From: Pseudomonas sp.
Lineage (GTDB): Bacteria > Pseudomonadota > Gammaproteobacteria > Pseudomonadales > Pseudomonadaceae
Length of the DNA stretch: 7,702 bases
Direction: 5' to 3'
Assembly (NCBI GenBank): GCA_003488145.1
Contig: DNMQ01000467.1
Span: 1-7,702 of the forward strand
In this document: piece by piece, positions 1-5,698 of the stretch
Layout of the letters: each line of letters opens with the position of its first letter
Position numbering within the stretch: position 1 is the first letter of the stretch
Program-made: the position numbers and the translations under genes
The notes under the pieces: model-generated
Told to the model about the DNA's origin: nothing
The model's database searches: none
What the model saw: the letters and a program-made list of their open reading frames with translations, nothing else

Positions 1-203
1 GGACCTTCGAGACTGGCTTCCGGTCCCTCCCCTGCGTGCTGGTTTCGTTGTGTCGGGAGATCGTGGAGGTGCGCTTCGTCTAGCTGATCTTGTTGGTCGC
101 CGCTAGCCGCCCCAATGTCGAGGACACGCGCGAACTTCTGGACAACGTGCAGTACGCGCCGAGCCGCGGACGCTACAAGGTCTACCTGATCGACTAAGTA
201 CAC
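1..203 (+). other. dnaX: Damaged 5' part of dnaX (in-frame stops, probable low-quality contig end)
   Basis: Read from base 3 in the same frame as the open dnaX downstream, this stretch matches DnaX without any indel: E. coli residues 63 to 129 map one codon to one codon. Recognisable pieces are ETG, PC, CREI, RFV, AASR and the run from VEDTRELLDNVQY to KVYLID. Two stops interrupt it: TAG at 81-83 where Asp89 is expected, and TAA at 195-197 where the Walker B glutamate (Glu127) is expected. Two of the four zinc-module cysteines (64 and 76) read as Phe and Val. The Walker A region lies outside the window. DnaX is essential, and the errors are dense up to about base 116 and sparse later, so I infer sequencing or assembly error rather than a true pseudogene. 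Confidence 0.8.
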
Positions 204-1829
204 ATGCTCTCATCGCACTCTTTCAACTCGCTGCTCACGACCCTCGAGGAGCCGCCGCCGCACGTCAAGTTCCTGCTGGCGACCACCGATCCGCAAAAAC
301 TGCCGGTCACCATCCTCTCGCGCTGCCTGCAGTTCTCCCTGAAGAACATGCCGCCCGAGCGGGTGGTCGAGCACCTCACTCATGTGCTGGGCGTCGAGAA
401 CGTTCCTTTCGAAGACGATGCGTTGTGGCTGCTGGGGCGTGCCGCCGATGGCTCGATGCGCGATGCGATGAGCCTGACCGATCAGGCGATCGCCTTCGGT
501 GAAGGCAAGGTGCTGGCCGCCGATGTGCGCGCCATGCTCGGCACCCTCGATCATGGCCAGGTCTATGGTGTGCTGCAGGCATTGCTTGAAGGCGATGCCA
601 GAGCGTTGCTCGAGGCCGTTCGCCACTTGGCGGAGCAGGGGCCGGACTGGGCTGGCGTGCTGGCCGAAATCCTCAATGTGCTGCACCGCGTCGCCATCGC
701 CCAGGCGCTGCCTGAGGCGGTAGACAACGGCCAGGGCGATCGTGATCGCGTGCTGGCGTTGGCTCAGGCGCTACCGGCCGAAGATGTGCAGTTCTACTAT
801 CAGATGGGATTGATCGGCCGGCGCGATCTGCCGCTGGCGCCTGATCCTCGCAGCGGTTTCGAAATGGTGCTGCTGCGCATGCTGGCATTTCGTCCTGCAG
901 GCAGTGATGGCGCACCGCGAACACCGCTAAAGACATTGGGAATCAGCCCGGCCACAGCTGATTCCAAGCCCGCAGCGGTGGCCGATTCCGCTCCCGCTGG
1001 CGTGTCGTCCACTCCATCCGCTGCGATTGCCGTAGCAGCTGTGCCAGAGCCCGCTCCCGTTGCGCCGGCCGTTACCATGCCAGTGAACGTGCCGGCTCCC
1101 ACGCCCTCGGCAGTGACCCCGGTCGCCACTCATGTGGTGGAAGCGCCGCAGGCCGCGCCTGTCATCGATGTGCCGTGGAATGAGCCGCCTGACGTACCGC
1201 CCGTCGCGGTCGAGGCTGATGCCGTTTTACCCGAACCTGTACCGGTGGACGGCGCTGCCGATCACGTGGCGTCCGTGGTACAGGTCGAAGAGCCGGATGA
1301 TGACGAACCGCCGCTGACGGACGAGGACTACTTCGAGGTCGAGAACCAGGCCGAGGCCTATCTGGACGAACTGGAACACTCAAGGGATGAGCCGGAGCCC
1401 GTCGAGCCACTGCCTGCGGTAGAGCCTGCGACCGGGCTGGCTGCCGAGTGGCTGGAGCTGTATCTCAAGCTCGGCTTGTCCGGTCTTACCGGCAGCATTG
1501 CCGCCAACTGTACGTTGATTGCCGTGGAAGGCGACCGTTGGCTGATGCATCTCGATCCTGCGCAGAGCGCACTATTCAACCCCACGCAACAGCGACGACT
1601 CAACGACGCCCTGAATCAATACCACGGGCGTACGCTACAGCTCGAGATCGTGCTGCAGAAGCCGGAGCAGGAAACGCCTGCGCAGGCCGCTCAGCGTCGC
1701 CGTGCCGAGCGGCAGCGTGCAGCGGAACAGTCGATTCACGCAGATCCCCTGGTCCGGCAGCTCATGCAGCAGTTCGCCGCTGTGATCCGCGAAGGCACCA
1801 TCGAACCCGTAGAACACTCCGAAACCTGA
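204..1829 (+). CDS. dnaX: DNA polymerase III subunit tau/gamma, 5'-truncated
   Basis: DnaX is the ATPase of the replicative clamp loader. The full-length tau form also ties the polymerase alpha subunit and the DnaB helicase to the loader. The open part begins at the Met of the DEVHM segment (E. coli Met130), so the ATG at 204 is an internal codon and not the true start. Visible are the LEEPPPHVKFLLATT sensor region, the SRC arginine-finger motif (residues 39-41 of this ORF, E. coli Arg169), and the clamp-loader collar to about residue 228. A long Ala/Pro/Val-rich linker follows, then an acidic stretch near DDDEPPLTDEDYFEVE (helicase-binding side), and a folded C-terminal domain from about residue 415 that in tau binds alpha. 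No A-rich slippery heptamer like the E. coli gamma frameshift site is visible. It is followed 18 bases later by ybaB. Identity is secure; the N-terminal ~130 residues are missing or damaged here. Confidence 0.95.
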   Translation: MLSSHSFNSLLTTLEEPPPHVKFLLATTDPQKLPVTILSRCLQFSLKNMPPERVVEHLTHVLGVENVPFEDDALWLLGRAADGSMRDAMSLTDQAIAFGEGKVLAADVRAMLGTLDHGQVYGVLQALLEGDARALLEAVRHLAEQGPDWAGVLAEILNVLHRVAIAQALPEAVDNGQGDRDRVLALAQALPAEDVQFYYQMGLIGRRDLPLAPDPRSGFEMVLLRMLAFRPAGSDGAPRTPLKTLGISPATADSKPAAVADSAPAGVSSTPSAAIAVAAVPEPAPVAPAVTMPVNVPAPTPSAVTPVATHVVEAPQAAPVIDVPWNEPPDVPPVAVEADAVLPEPVPVDGAADHVASVVQVEEPDDDEPPLTDEDYFEVENQAEAYLDELEHSRDEPEPVEPLPAVEPATGLAAEWLELYLKLGLSGLTGSIAANCTLIAVEGDRWLMHLDPAQSALFNPTQQRRLNDALNQYHGRTLQLEIVLQKPEQETPAQAAQRRRAERQRAAEQSIHADPLVRQLMQQFAAVIREGTIEPVEHSET

Positions 1830-1847
1830 TTAATTGAGGTGATTCCC

Positions 1848-2174
1848 ATGATGAAAGGTGGCATGGCCGGCCTGATGAAGCAGGCGCAGCAGATGCAGGA
1901 AAAAATGCAGAAGATGCAGGAGGAACTGGCGAACGCCGAGGTGACGGGCCAGTCTGGCGCCGGGCTGGTCAGCGTGGTGATGAACGGTCGCCATGACGTC
2001 AAGCGCGTCAGCCTCGATGACAGCCTGATGCAGGAAGACAAGGAAATCCTGGAAGACCTGATCGCTGCCGCCGTCAATGACGCGGTACGCAAGATCGAGC
2101 AGAACAGCCAGGAAAAGATGGCCGGCATGACCGCCGGCATGCAGCTTCCGCCAGGCTTCAAGATGCCTTTCTAA
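1848..2174 (+). CDS. ybaB: YbaB/EbfC family nucleoid-associated DNA-binding protein
   Basis: This is a small dimeric nucleoid-associated protein of 108 residues, very close in length to the E. coli protein (109). Near-identity is seen in the N-terminal helix ([18 protein letters not shown], a Met/Gln-rich coiled-coil-like segment), in the central strand region ([11 protein letters not shown]) and in the C-terminal [12 protein letters not shown]. The start at 1848 is chosen because GAGG at 1836-1839 lies 8 bases upstream and the protein then begins like its homologues ([12 protein letters not shown]). An in-frame GTG at 1839 overlaps that ribosome site and is unlikely. It sits between dnaX and recR as in many proteobacteria, and is probably cotranscribed with dnaX. 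Its role alongside replication and repair genes is inferred from this conserved linkage; the precise cellular function of the family is not settled. Confidence 0.95.
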   Translation: MMKGGMAGLMKQAQQMQEKMQKMQEELANAEVTGQSGAGLVSVVMNGRHDVKRVSLDDSLMQEDKEILEDLIAAAVNDAVRKIEQNSQEKMAGMTAGMQLPPGFKMPF

Positions 2175-2190
2175 CTCGAACGGCCAATCG

Positions 2191-2206
2191 GCGCGCATGG
2201 GCGCGC
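2191..2206 (+). other. Short GC hairpin in the ybaB-recR gap
   Basis: GCGCGC, a four-base loop ATGG, then GCGCGC form a 6-bp all-GC stem beginning 17 bases after the ybaB stop. It is followed by TTCTCG rather than a T-run, so it is a poor rho-independent terminator. It may pause or partly attenuate transcription into recR. Nothing else was recognised in the rest of the 160-base gap. Confidence 0.3.
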
Positions 2207-2334
2207 TTCTCGAAGGGCGGGGCATCGTCATTTACGCGCAGTAGACTCCGATGTCCCGCTTTCTTGCCTCTGGTCCTGCAAGCCGCCTGAATCCCTGGCA
2301 CTGTGCTGCCCCTTTGCATAGCGACGCTTAATTT

Positions 2335-2934
2335 ATGAGCTTCAGTCCCCTGATCCGCCAACTCATCGACGCCCTGCGCATTCTTCCCGGCGTGGGCCAG
2401 AAAACTGCACAGCGCATGGCATTGCAGCTACTGGAGCGAGATCGCAGCGGCGGCTTACGCCTGGCGCAAGCGCTGAGCAAAGCGATGGAAGGGGTCGGCT
2501 ACTGCCGGCAGTGTCGTACCCTTACCGAAGACGACCTGTGCCCGCAATGCGCCGACCCGCGACGCGACGATTCGCTGCTCTGCGTGGTGCAGAGCCCGGT
2601 GGACGTTTTCGCCGTCGAGCAGACGGGCTTTCGCGGGCGCTACTTCGTGCTCAAGGGGCATCTGTCGCCGCTCGATGGTTTGGGCCCTGAAGCGATCGGC
2701 ATTCCCGAGCTTCTGGCGCGTGTTGCAGATGGTGCGTTCACTGAAGTCATTCTCGCGACAAACCCGACGGTGGAAGGTGAGGCAACGGCGCATTACATCG
2801 CGCAGATGCTGATTCCAAAGGGGCTGACCATCAGTCGAATCGCTCACGGCGTTCCACTGGGCGGCGAGCTGGACCTGGTCGACGGCGGAACCCTGGCCCA
2901 CGCACTGGCCGGCCGCAAGACAATCCGCCTATAA
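2335..2934 (+). CDS. recR: Recombination mediator protein RecR
   Basis: RecR works with RecO (and RecF) to load RecA on SSB-coated single-stranded DNA at gaps and stalled forks. The 199-residue product has the family's length and order: a helix-hairpin-helix around residues 8-33 ([16 protein letters not shown]), a four-cysteine zinc module at C57, C60, C69 and C72, a Toprim domain from about 80 to 175 containing [12 protein letters not shown] and [11 protein letters not shown], and the C-terminal [20 protein letters not shown] segment. The start at 2335 gives the standard N-terminus ([10 protein letters not shown]), but no clear Shine-Dalgarno sequence precedes it (GCGACGCTTAATTT). Residue 86 is Gln in VVQSP, where E. 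coli RecR has Glu (VVESP). It is probably expressed from the dnaX-ybaB transcript. Confidence 0.96.
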   Translation: MSFSPLIRQLIDALRILPGVGQKTAQRMALQLLERDRSGGLRLAQALSKAMEGVGYCRQCRTLTEDDLCPQCADPRRDDSLLCVVQSPVDVFAVEQTGFRGRYFVLKGHLSPLDGLGPEAIGIPELLARVADGAFTEVILATNPTVEGEATAHYIAQMLIPKGLTISRIAHGVPLGGELDLVDGGTLAHALAGRKTIRL

Positions 2935-3014
2935 CCCGAAGTACTGACGATATGCCACCTCGGTAGTGCAGTTTTCTGGGTGATTCAGGTAAAGTTCTAA
3001 GCCATCAACGTTAG

Positions 3015-3050
3015 ATAACTAAAACGAATATAGTCCTTCGTTCTGGTTAT
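3015..3050 (+). promoter_or_regulatory. Imperfect palindrome with a -10-like box upstream of the ABC operon
   Basis: The arms ATAACTAAAACGAA (3015-3028) and TTCGTTCTGGTTAT (3037-3050) are reverse complements at 12 of 14 positions, with an 8-base spacer TATAGTCC. The spacer contains TATAGT (3029-3034), five of six matches to a sigma-70 -10 box. No good -35 box is found 16-18 bases upstream, which would fit activator dependence. An alternative weak -10, TATATG, is at 3048-3053. The region is clearly more AT-rich than the genes around it. I infer an operator/promoter for the transporter operon; the regulator is unknown and no regulator gene lies in the window. Confidence 0.5.
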
Positions 3051-3070
3051 ATGTGCTGGCTATCCGAATC

Positions 3071-3074
3071 GAGG
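3071..3074 (+). promoter_or_regulatory. Ribosome-binding site that fixes the start of the binding-protein gene
   Basis: GAGG lies 5 bases before the ATG at 3080. It supports that start over the in-frame GTG at 3053, which would add nine charged residues in front of the signal peptide and overlaps the palindrome region. Confidence 0.7.
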
Positions 3075-3079
3075 TCGAA

Positions 3080-4069
3080 ATGAAAGCAAAGCATTGGCTG
3101 GTTCCAGCTCTGCTGCTGCTGAGCGCGTTTGCTCAGGCGCAGGAGAAGTTCAAAGTTGGCTACATCCGTGTGATGGACGATGCCCAGGCCATGGTTGCAC
3201 ACGAGGCCGGTCTGTATAAGAAGCATGGCCTTGACGTCGAGCTGATCGAGTTCAGTTCCGGTACCGACCTGATTAAGGCGATCGTCGGCGGGCAGTTGGA
3301 TACCGGCGTCCTCGGCTTTACCAATGCGGTGGCCTGGGCCTCCAAAGGTGCTGACCTCAAGGTGGTCGGTGGTGCTCAGCAGGGCTACCACTCCATCGTG
3401 GCGCTTGAGGGTTCGGGTATCGAGAAGGTTGCCGACCTGAAGGGCAAGATCCTCGCTTCGCAGAAAGAGGGGAGCACCGCCGATGCAGTGCTGCGTGGCG
3501 TGACCTTGAAGAATGCCGAACTCAAGCCGAGCGACGTCAACATCATGGGTGTCAGCCCGGCCGTTGCGGTGCAGTCGCTGGTGTCCGGGCGTGTCGATGC
3601 GGCGTTCCTGTTCGAGCCGTATGATCGCATCGCGCAGCTGGTTGCCCCGGTTCAGCAGGTCTACGAGATCGGTGAAGTGTGGCCATTCCCGTGCATGGTG
3701 GTGATCACCTCCGGCGATACCCTGGCCAAGCGCAAGGATGCCGTCTGGAAGTCGCTGGACGCCCAGCGCGATGCCATCGAAATGCTCGACAAGCAGCCGG
3801 CCGAGGCAGCCAAGCTGATCGCCGACTACTTCATCGCCGAGCCGACGCTGAAGACGCTCAAGCGTGGTGAGCTCGCTCGCGAGGTTGTCATTGAGGAGGC
3901 GATCGGAACCCAGACCTTCAGCGCCAAGCTTGGCAAGGACGATCTGGCGCGCATCCAGGAGCTGGCGGATATTCTGCAGGAGCTCGGTTCGCTGAAGACC
4001 CGCGATGGTAAGCCGTTCGACACCAGTGCCATCGTCGATCTGTCCTGGCAGGAAGCTCGCGAACTCTGA
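3080..4069 (+). CDS. ABC transporter periplasmic substrate-binding protein, NitT/TauT (NMT1/SsuA-like) type
   Basis: This is the 329-residue solute-binding protein of an importer. A Sec signal peptide is visible (MKAKHW, hydrophobic run 7-16, then AFAQAQ; predicted cleavage after residue 20). The mature part has the pattern of the NMT1/THI5-like and SsuA/TauA/NrtA group: an opening strand KFKVGYIR, the AGLYKKHGLDVELIEFSSGTDL segment (43-64), the GQLDTGVLGF segment (71-80), a linking ADLKGKILA (118-126), VSGRVDAAFLFEPY (168-181), and a helical C-terminal half. Members bind small ions or molecules such as sulfonates, nitrate, or pyrimidine precursors of thiamine; the residues seen here do not let me choose. 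It is the first gene of the operon and is separated from the ATPase gene by hairpins, which fits the excess of binding protein usually needed. Family confidence is high, substrate unknown. Confidence 0.9.
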   Translation: MKAKHWLVPALLLLSAFAQAQEKFKVGYIRVMDDAQAMVAHEAGLYKKHGLDVELIEFSSGTDLIKAIVGGQLDTGVLGFTNAVAWASKGADLKVVGGAQQGYHSIVALEGSGIEKVADLKGKILASQKEGSTADAVLRGVTLKNAELKPSDVNIMGVSPAVAVQSLVSGRVDAAFLFEPYDRIAQLVAPVQQVYEIGEVWPFPCMVVITSGDTLAKRKDAVWKSLDAQRDAIEMLDKQPAEAAKLIADYFIAEPTLKTLKRGELAREVVIEEAIGTQTFSAKLGKDDLARIQELADILQELGSLKTRDGKPFDTSAIVDLSWQEAREL

Positions 4070-4097
4070 TCGCTTGACTCTGGTTTGAGACTACACG

Positions 4098-4119
4098 GGT
4101 CCGGCCTTTGTGCCGGGCC
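4098..4119 (+). terminator. GC-rich hairpin between binding-protein and ATPase genes (attenuator or mRNA stabiliser)
   Basis: GGTCCGGC pairs with GCCGGGCC across a six-base loop CTTTGT, giving an 8-bp stem with one G-U pair. It starts 29 bases after the stop at 4069 and is followed only by GTTTG, so termination would be partial. In binding-protein operons such structures commonly leave more mRNA for the first gene; applying that here is inference. Confidence 0.5.
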
Positions 4120-4128
4120 GTTTGCATC

Positions 4129-4144
4129 GCCCGCATTGCCGGGC
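4129..4144 (+). other. Second small hairpin before the ATPase gene
   Basis: GCCCG and CGGGC pair across a six-base loop CATTGC. An alternative, mutually exclusive stem is ATTGC/GCAAT at 4135-4147. Both are followed by TTTCGTTT. With the larger hairpin at 4098-4119 it makes two structures in tandem in the 103-base gap. Confidence 0.3.
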
Positions 4145-4172
4145 AATTTCGTTTCTGGATTTGCGGATTTTT

Positions 4173-4919
4173 ATGCAACTCAGGTTTGAAGAAGTAGACA
4201 AGCGCTTCGGGCAGCTCGAAGTCATCAAGGGCTTCAGCGGTGAGTTCGCCCAGGGTGAACTGGTGGCTCTGGTTGGACCTTCGGGTTGCGGCAAGTCGAC
4301 CCTGCTGCATCTGGTTGCCGGGCTGGAGAAGCCCAGTGCGGGCCGGGTGCTTGCTGACGAAAAGCCGATCACCGAGCCGAGCCCTCGACGTACGCTGGTG
4401 TTCCAGGAGCATGCCCTCTATCCCTGGCTCAGCCTGCAGGGCAACGTTGCCATGGCGCTGGAACTGCAGGGCGTGGCCAAGGCCAGCGCGTTCGAACAGG
4501 CGCAGGCCTGGCTCGAGCGTGTCGGCCTCAATGGATTCGAGCATTACTATCCGCACCAGGTTTCCGGCGGCATGCGCCAACGCACGGCCCTCGCCCGTGC
4601 ATTCATCGCCAAACCCGAGGTGCTGTTGCTGGACGAGCCGTTTGGCGCCCTCGATGCCCTGACCCGAATGGCATTGCAGGACGTGTTGCGTGAGCTGATC
4701 GAGGAGCATCAGCCGACGGTGCTGTTGGTCACCCATGATGTCGATGAGGCCCTTTACCTGGCCGATCACGTTCTGGTGTTCAGCGCGCGGCCGACTCGCG
4801 TGCTGAAAACCTTCAACTTCACCCATTGCGAGAAGAGCCACGACCTGTCCGACTTCGCTGCCGAGCGTAAGGAAATTCTCAGTCTGCTGGGTATCAAGAC
4901 GGAGGTAGCGCATCCATGA
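4173..4919 (+). CDS. ABC transporter ATP-binding protein, NitT/TauT type
   Basis: This is the cytoplasmic ATPase that powers import through the permease encoded next. The 248-residue product has every motif intact: Walker A GPSGCGKST (35-43), Q-loop VFQEHALYPWLS (76-87, Gln78), signature SGGMRQR (131-137), Walker B LLLDEPFGALD (151-161, Glu155), and H-loop THD (His188). The VFQEHALYPWLS form and the short C-terminus are typical of the TauB/SsuB/NrtD group. The start at 4173 gives MQLRFEEVDKRFG, the usual first strand, with a weak GCGGA site 5 bases upstream. An in-frame ATG at 4110 would add 21 unlike residues and lies in the hairpin. Its stop overlaps the permease start (ATGA), so the two are translationally coupled. 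Function is certain at the family level; cargo is not. Confidence 0.95.
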   Translation: MQLRFEEVDKRFGQLEVIKGFSGEFAQGELVALVGPSGCGKSTLLHLVAGLEKPSAGRVLADEKPITEPSPRRTLVFQEHALYPWLSLQGNVAMALELQGVAKASAFEQAQAWLERVGLNGFEHYYPHQVSGGMRQRTALARAFIAKPEVLLLDEPFGALDALTRMALQDVLRELIEEHQPTVLLVTHDVDEALYLADHVLVFSARPTRVLKTFNFTHCEKSHDLSDFAAERKEILSLLGIKTEVAHP

Positions 4920-5689
4920 GTCAGGCTCGCCGTCTTACTGGCCCAAAGAAGTACCTTGCGGTCGTTCTGGCCATCCTTTTCATTCTTCTGATCTGGCAGG
5001 CCGCAGCATGGAGTTTGCCGGCCTTTCTGATGCCAGGTATCCCGACCGTATTCGAGCGTCTGTTCAGCACTATCCAGGAGCCAGAGTTCCGCGAAGGGCT
5101 TTACGGCAGTATGAGTCGCCTCGGCAGCGGCTATAGCTTCGCGCTGCTGTTCGGTATCGGTTTCGGCCTGGTGGGTGGGGTACTGTTCTTCTTTCGCGAG
5201 ATCCTGCGCTCGGCCATCGTCATTCTGCAGTCGATTCCGTCGATCGCCTGGGTGCCGTTGTTTCTGATCGTGATGGGTTTCGGCAATCTGCCGATCATCG
5301 TGGTGGTCGCCCTGGCTGCTTTCTTCCCGATGGCGCTGTCGGTGATGAATGCCACCGAGAGCGTGCAGCCGGTGCACGTCGCCGCGGCGCGGGTCATGGG
5401 TGCCTCGCGCTGGCAGCTGCTGCGCCGCGTTTACCTGCCCGCCGTGATGCCAGAGCTGATCACCGGCGCGCAGCTGGCCTTCGGTAACGCCTGGCGTGCG
5501 CTGATCTCCGCCGAGATGCTGATTGGTTTCGGCCAGGGGCTCGGGCGTTCGCTCGCGTACTCGGGCGAGATTGCTGACATGGTTGGCGTGATGATGAACA
5601 TTCTGGTCATCGCCATTCTCGCCACGCTGATCGATCAGGTTGTACTGGAGAAGTTCAAGCAGCGGATGCTTCGCTATCAGTACGTCTGA
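4916..5689 (+). CDS. ABC transporter permease, NitT/TauT (BPD_transp_1) type
   Basis: This is the inner-membrane channel subunit, 257 residues, with about six hydrophobic segments (roughly 13-32, 72-92, 98-119, 124-144, 184-204 and 223-243). The EAA loop that docks on the ATPase lies at about 156-179: AAARVMGASRWQLLRRVYLP, with the invariant Gly162. The N-terminus is basic and cytoplasmic (MSQARRLTGPKK). GGAGG at 4901-4905 lies 10 bases before the ATG, which overlaps the ATPase stop by 4 bases. A single permease gene implies a homodimer, as usual in this family. Topology is a by-eye estimate from hydrophobicity. Confidence 0.94.
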   Translation: MSQARRLTGPKKYLAVVLAILFILLIWQAAAWSLPAFLMPGIPTVFERLFSTIQEPEFREGLYGSMSRLGSGYSFALLFGIGFGLVGGVLFFFREILRSAIVILQSIPSIAWVPLFLIVMGFGNLPIIVVVALAAFFPMALSVMNATESVQPVHVAAARVMGASRWQLLRRVYLPAVMPELITGAQLAFGNAWRALISAEMLIGFGQGLGRSLAYSGEIADMVGVMMNILVIAILATLIDQVVLEKFKQRMLRYQYV

Positions 5690-5698
5690 GGCCATTGC

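Noticed and set aside
1..203. True dnaX pseudogene
   Set aside because: The gene is essential, the reading frame is kept over the whole damaged part, and substitutions cluster at the window edge with a one-sided base pattern. Sequence error explains this better.
210..686. 158-codon open frame on the - strand inside dnaX
   Set aside because: It is antisense to strongly conserved DnaX core sequence, with no ribosome site or recognisable domain.
3006..3011. -35 box for the central TATAGT
   Set aside because: The bases at the right spacing (CAACGT) do not resemble TTGACA, so no complete sigma-70 promoter is claimed.
2935..3014. Terminator after recR
   Set aside because: No stem followed by a T-run was found between the recR stop and the palindrome, so read-through into the transporter operon cannot be excluded.
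3053..3079. GTG start adding nine residues to the binding protein
   Set aside because: It would put charged residues before the signal peptide. The GAGG site at 3071-3074 is correctly placed for the ATG at 3080.
4110..4172. Upstream ATG extending the ATPase by 21 residues
   Set aside because: It lies within the hairpin, lacks a ribosome site, and the added residues do not resemble the N-terminus of this ATPase family.
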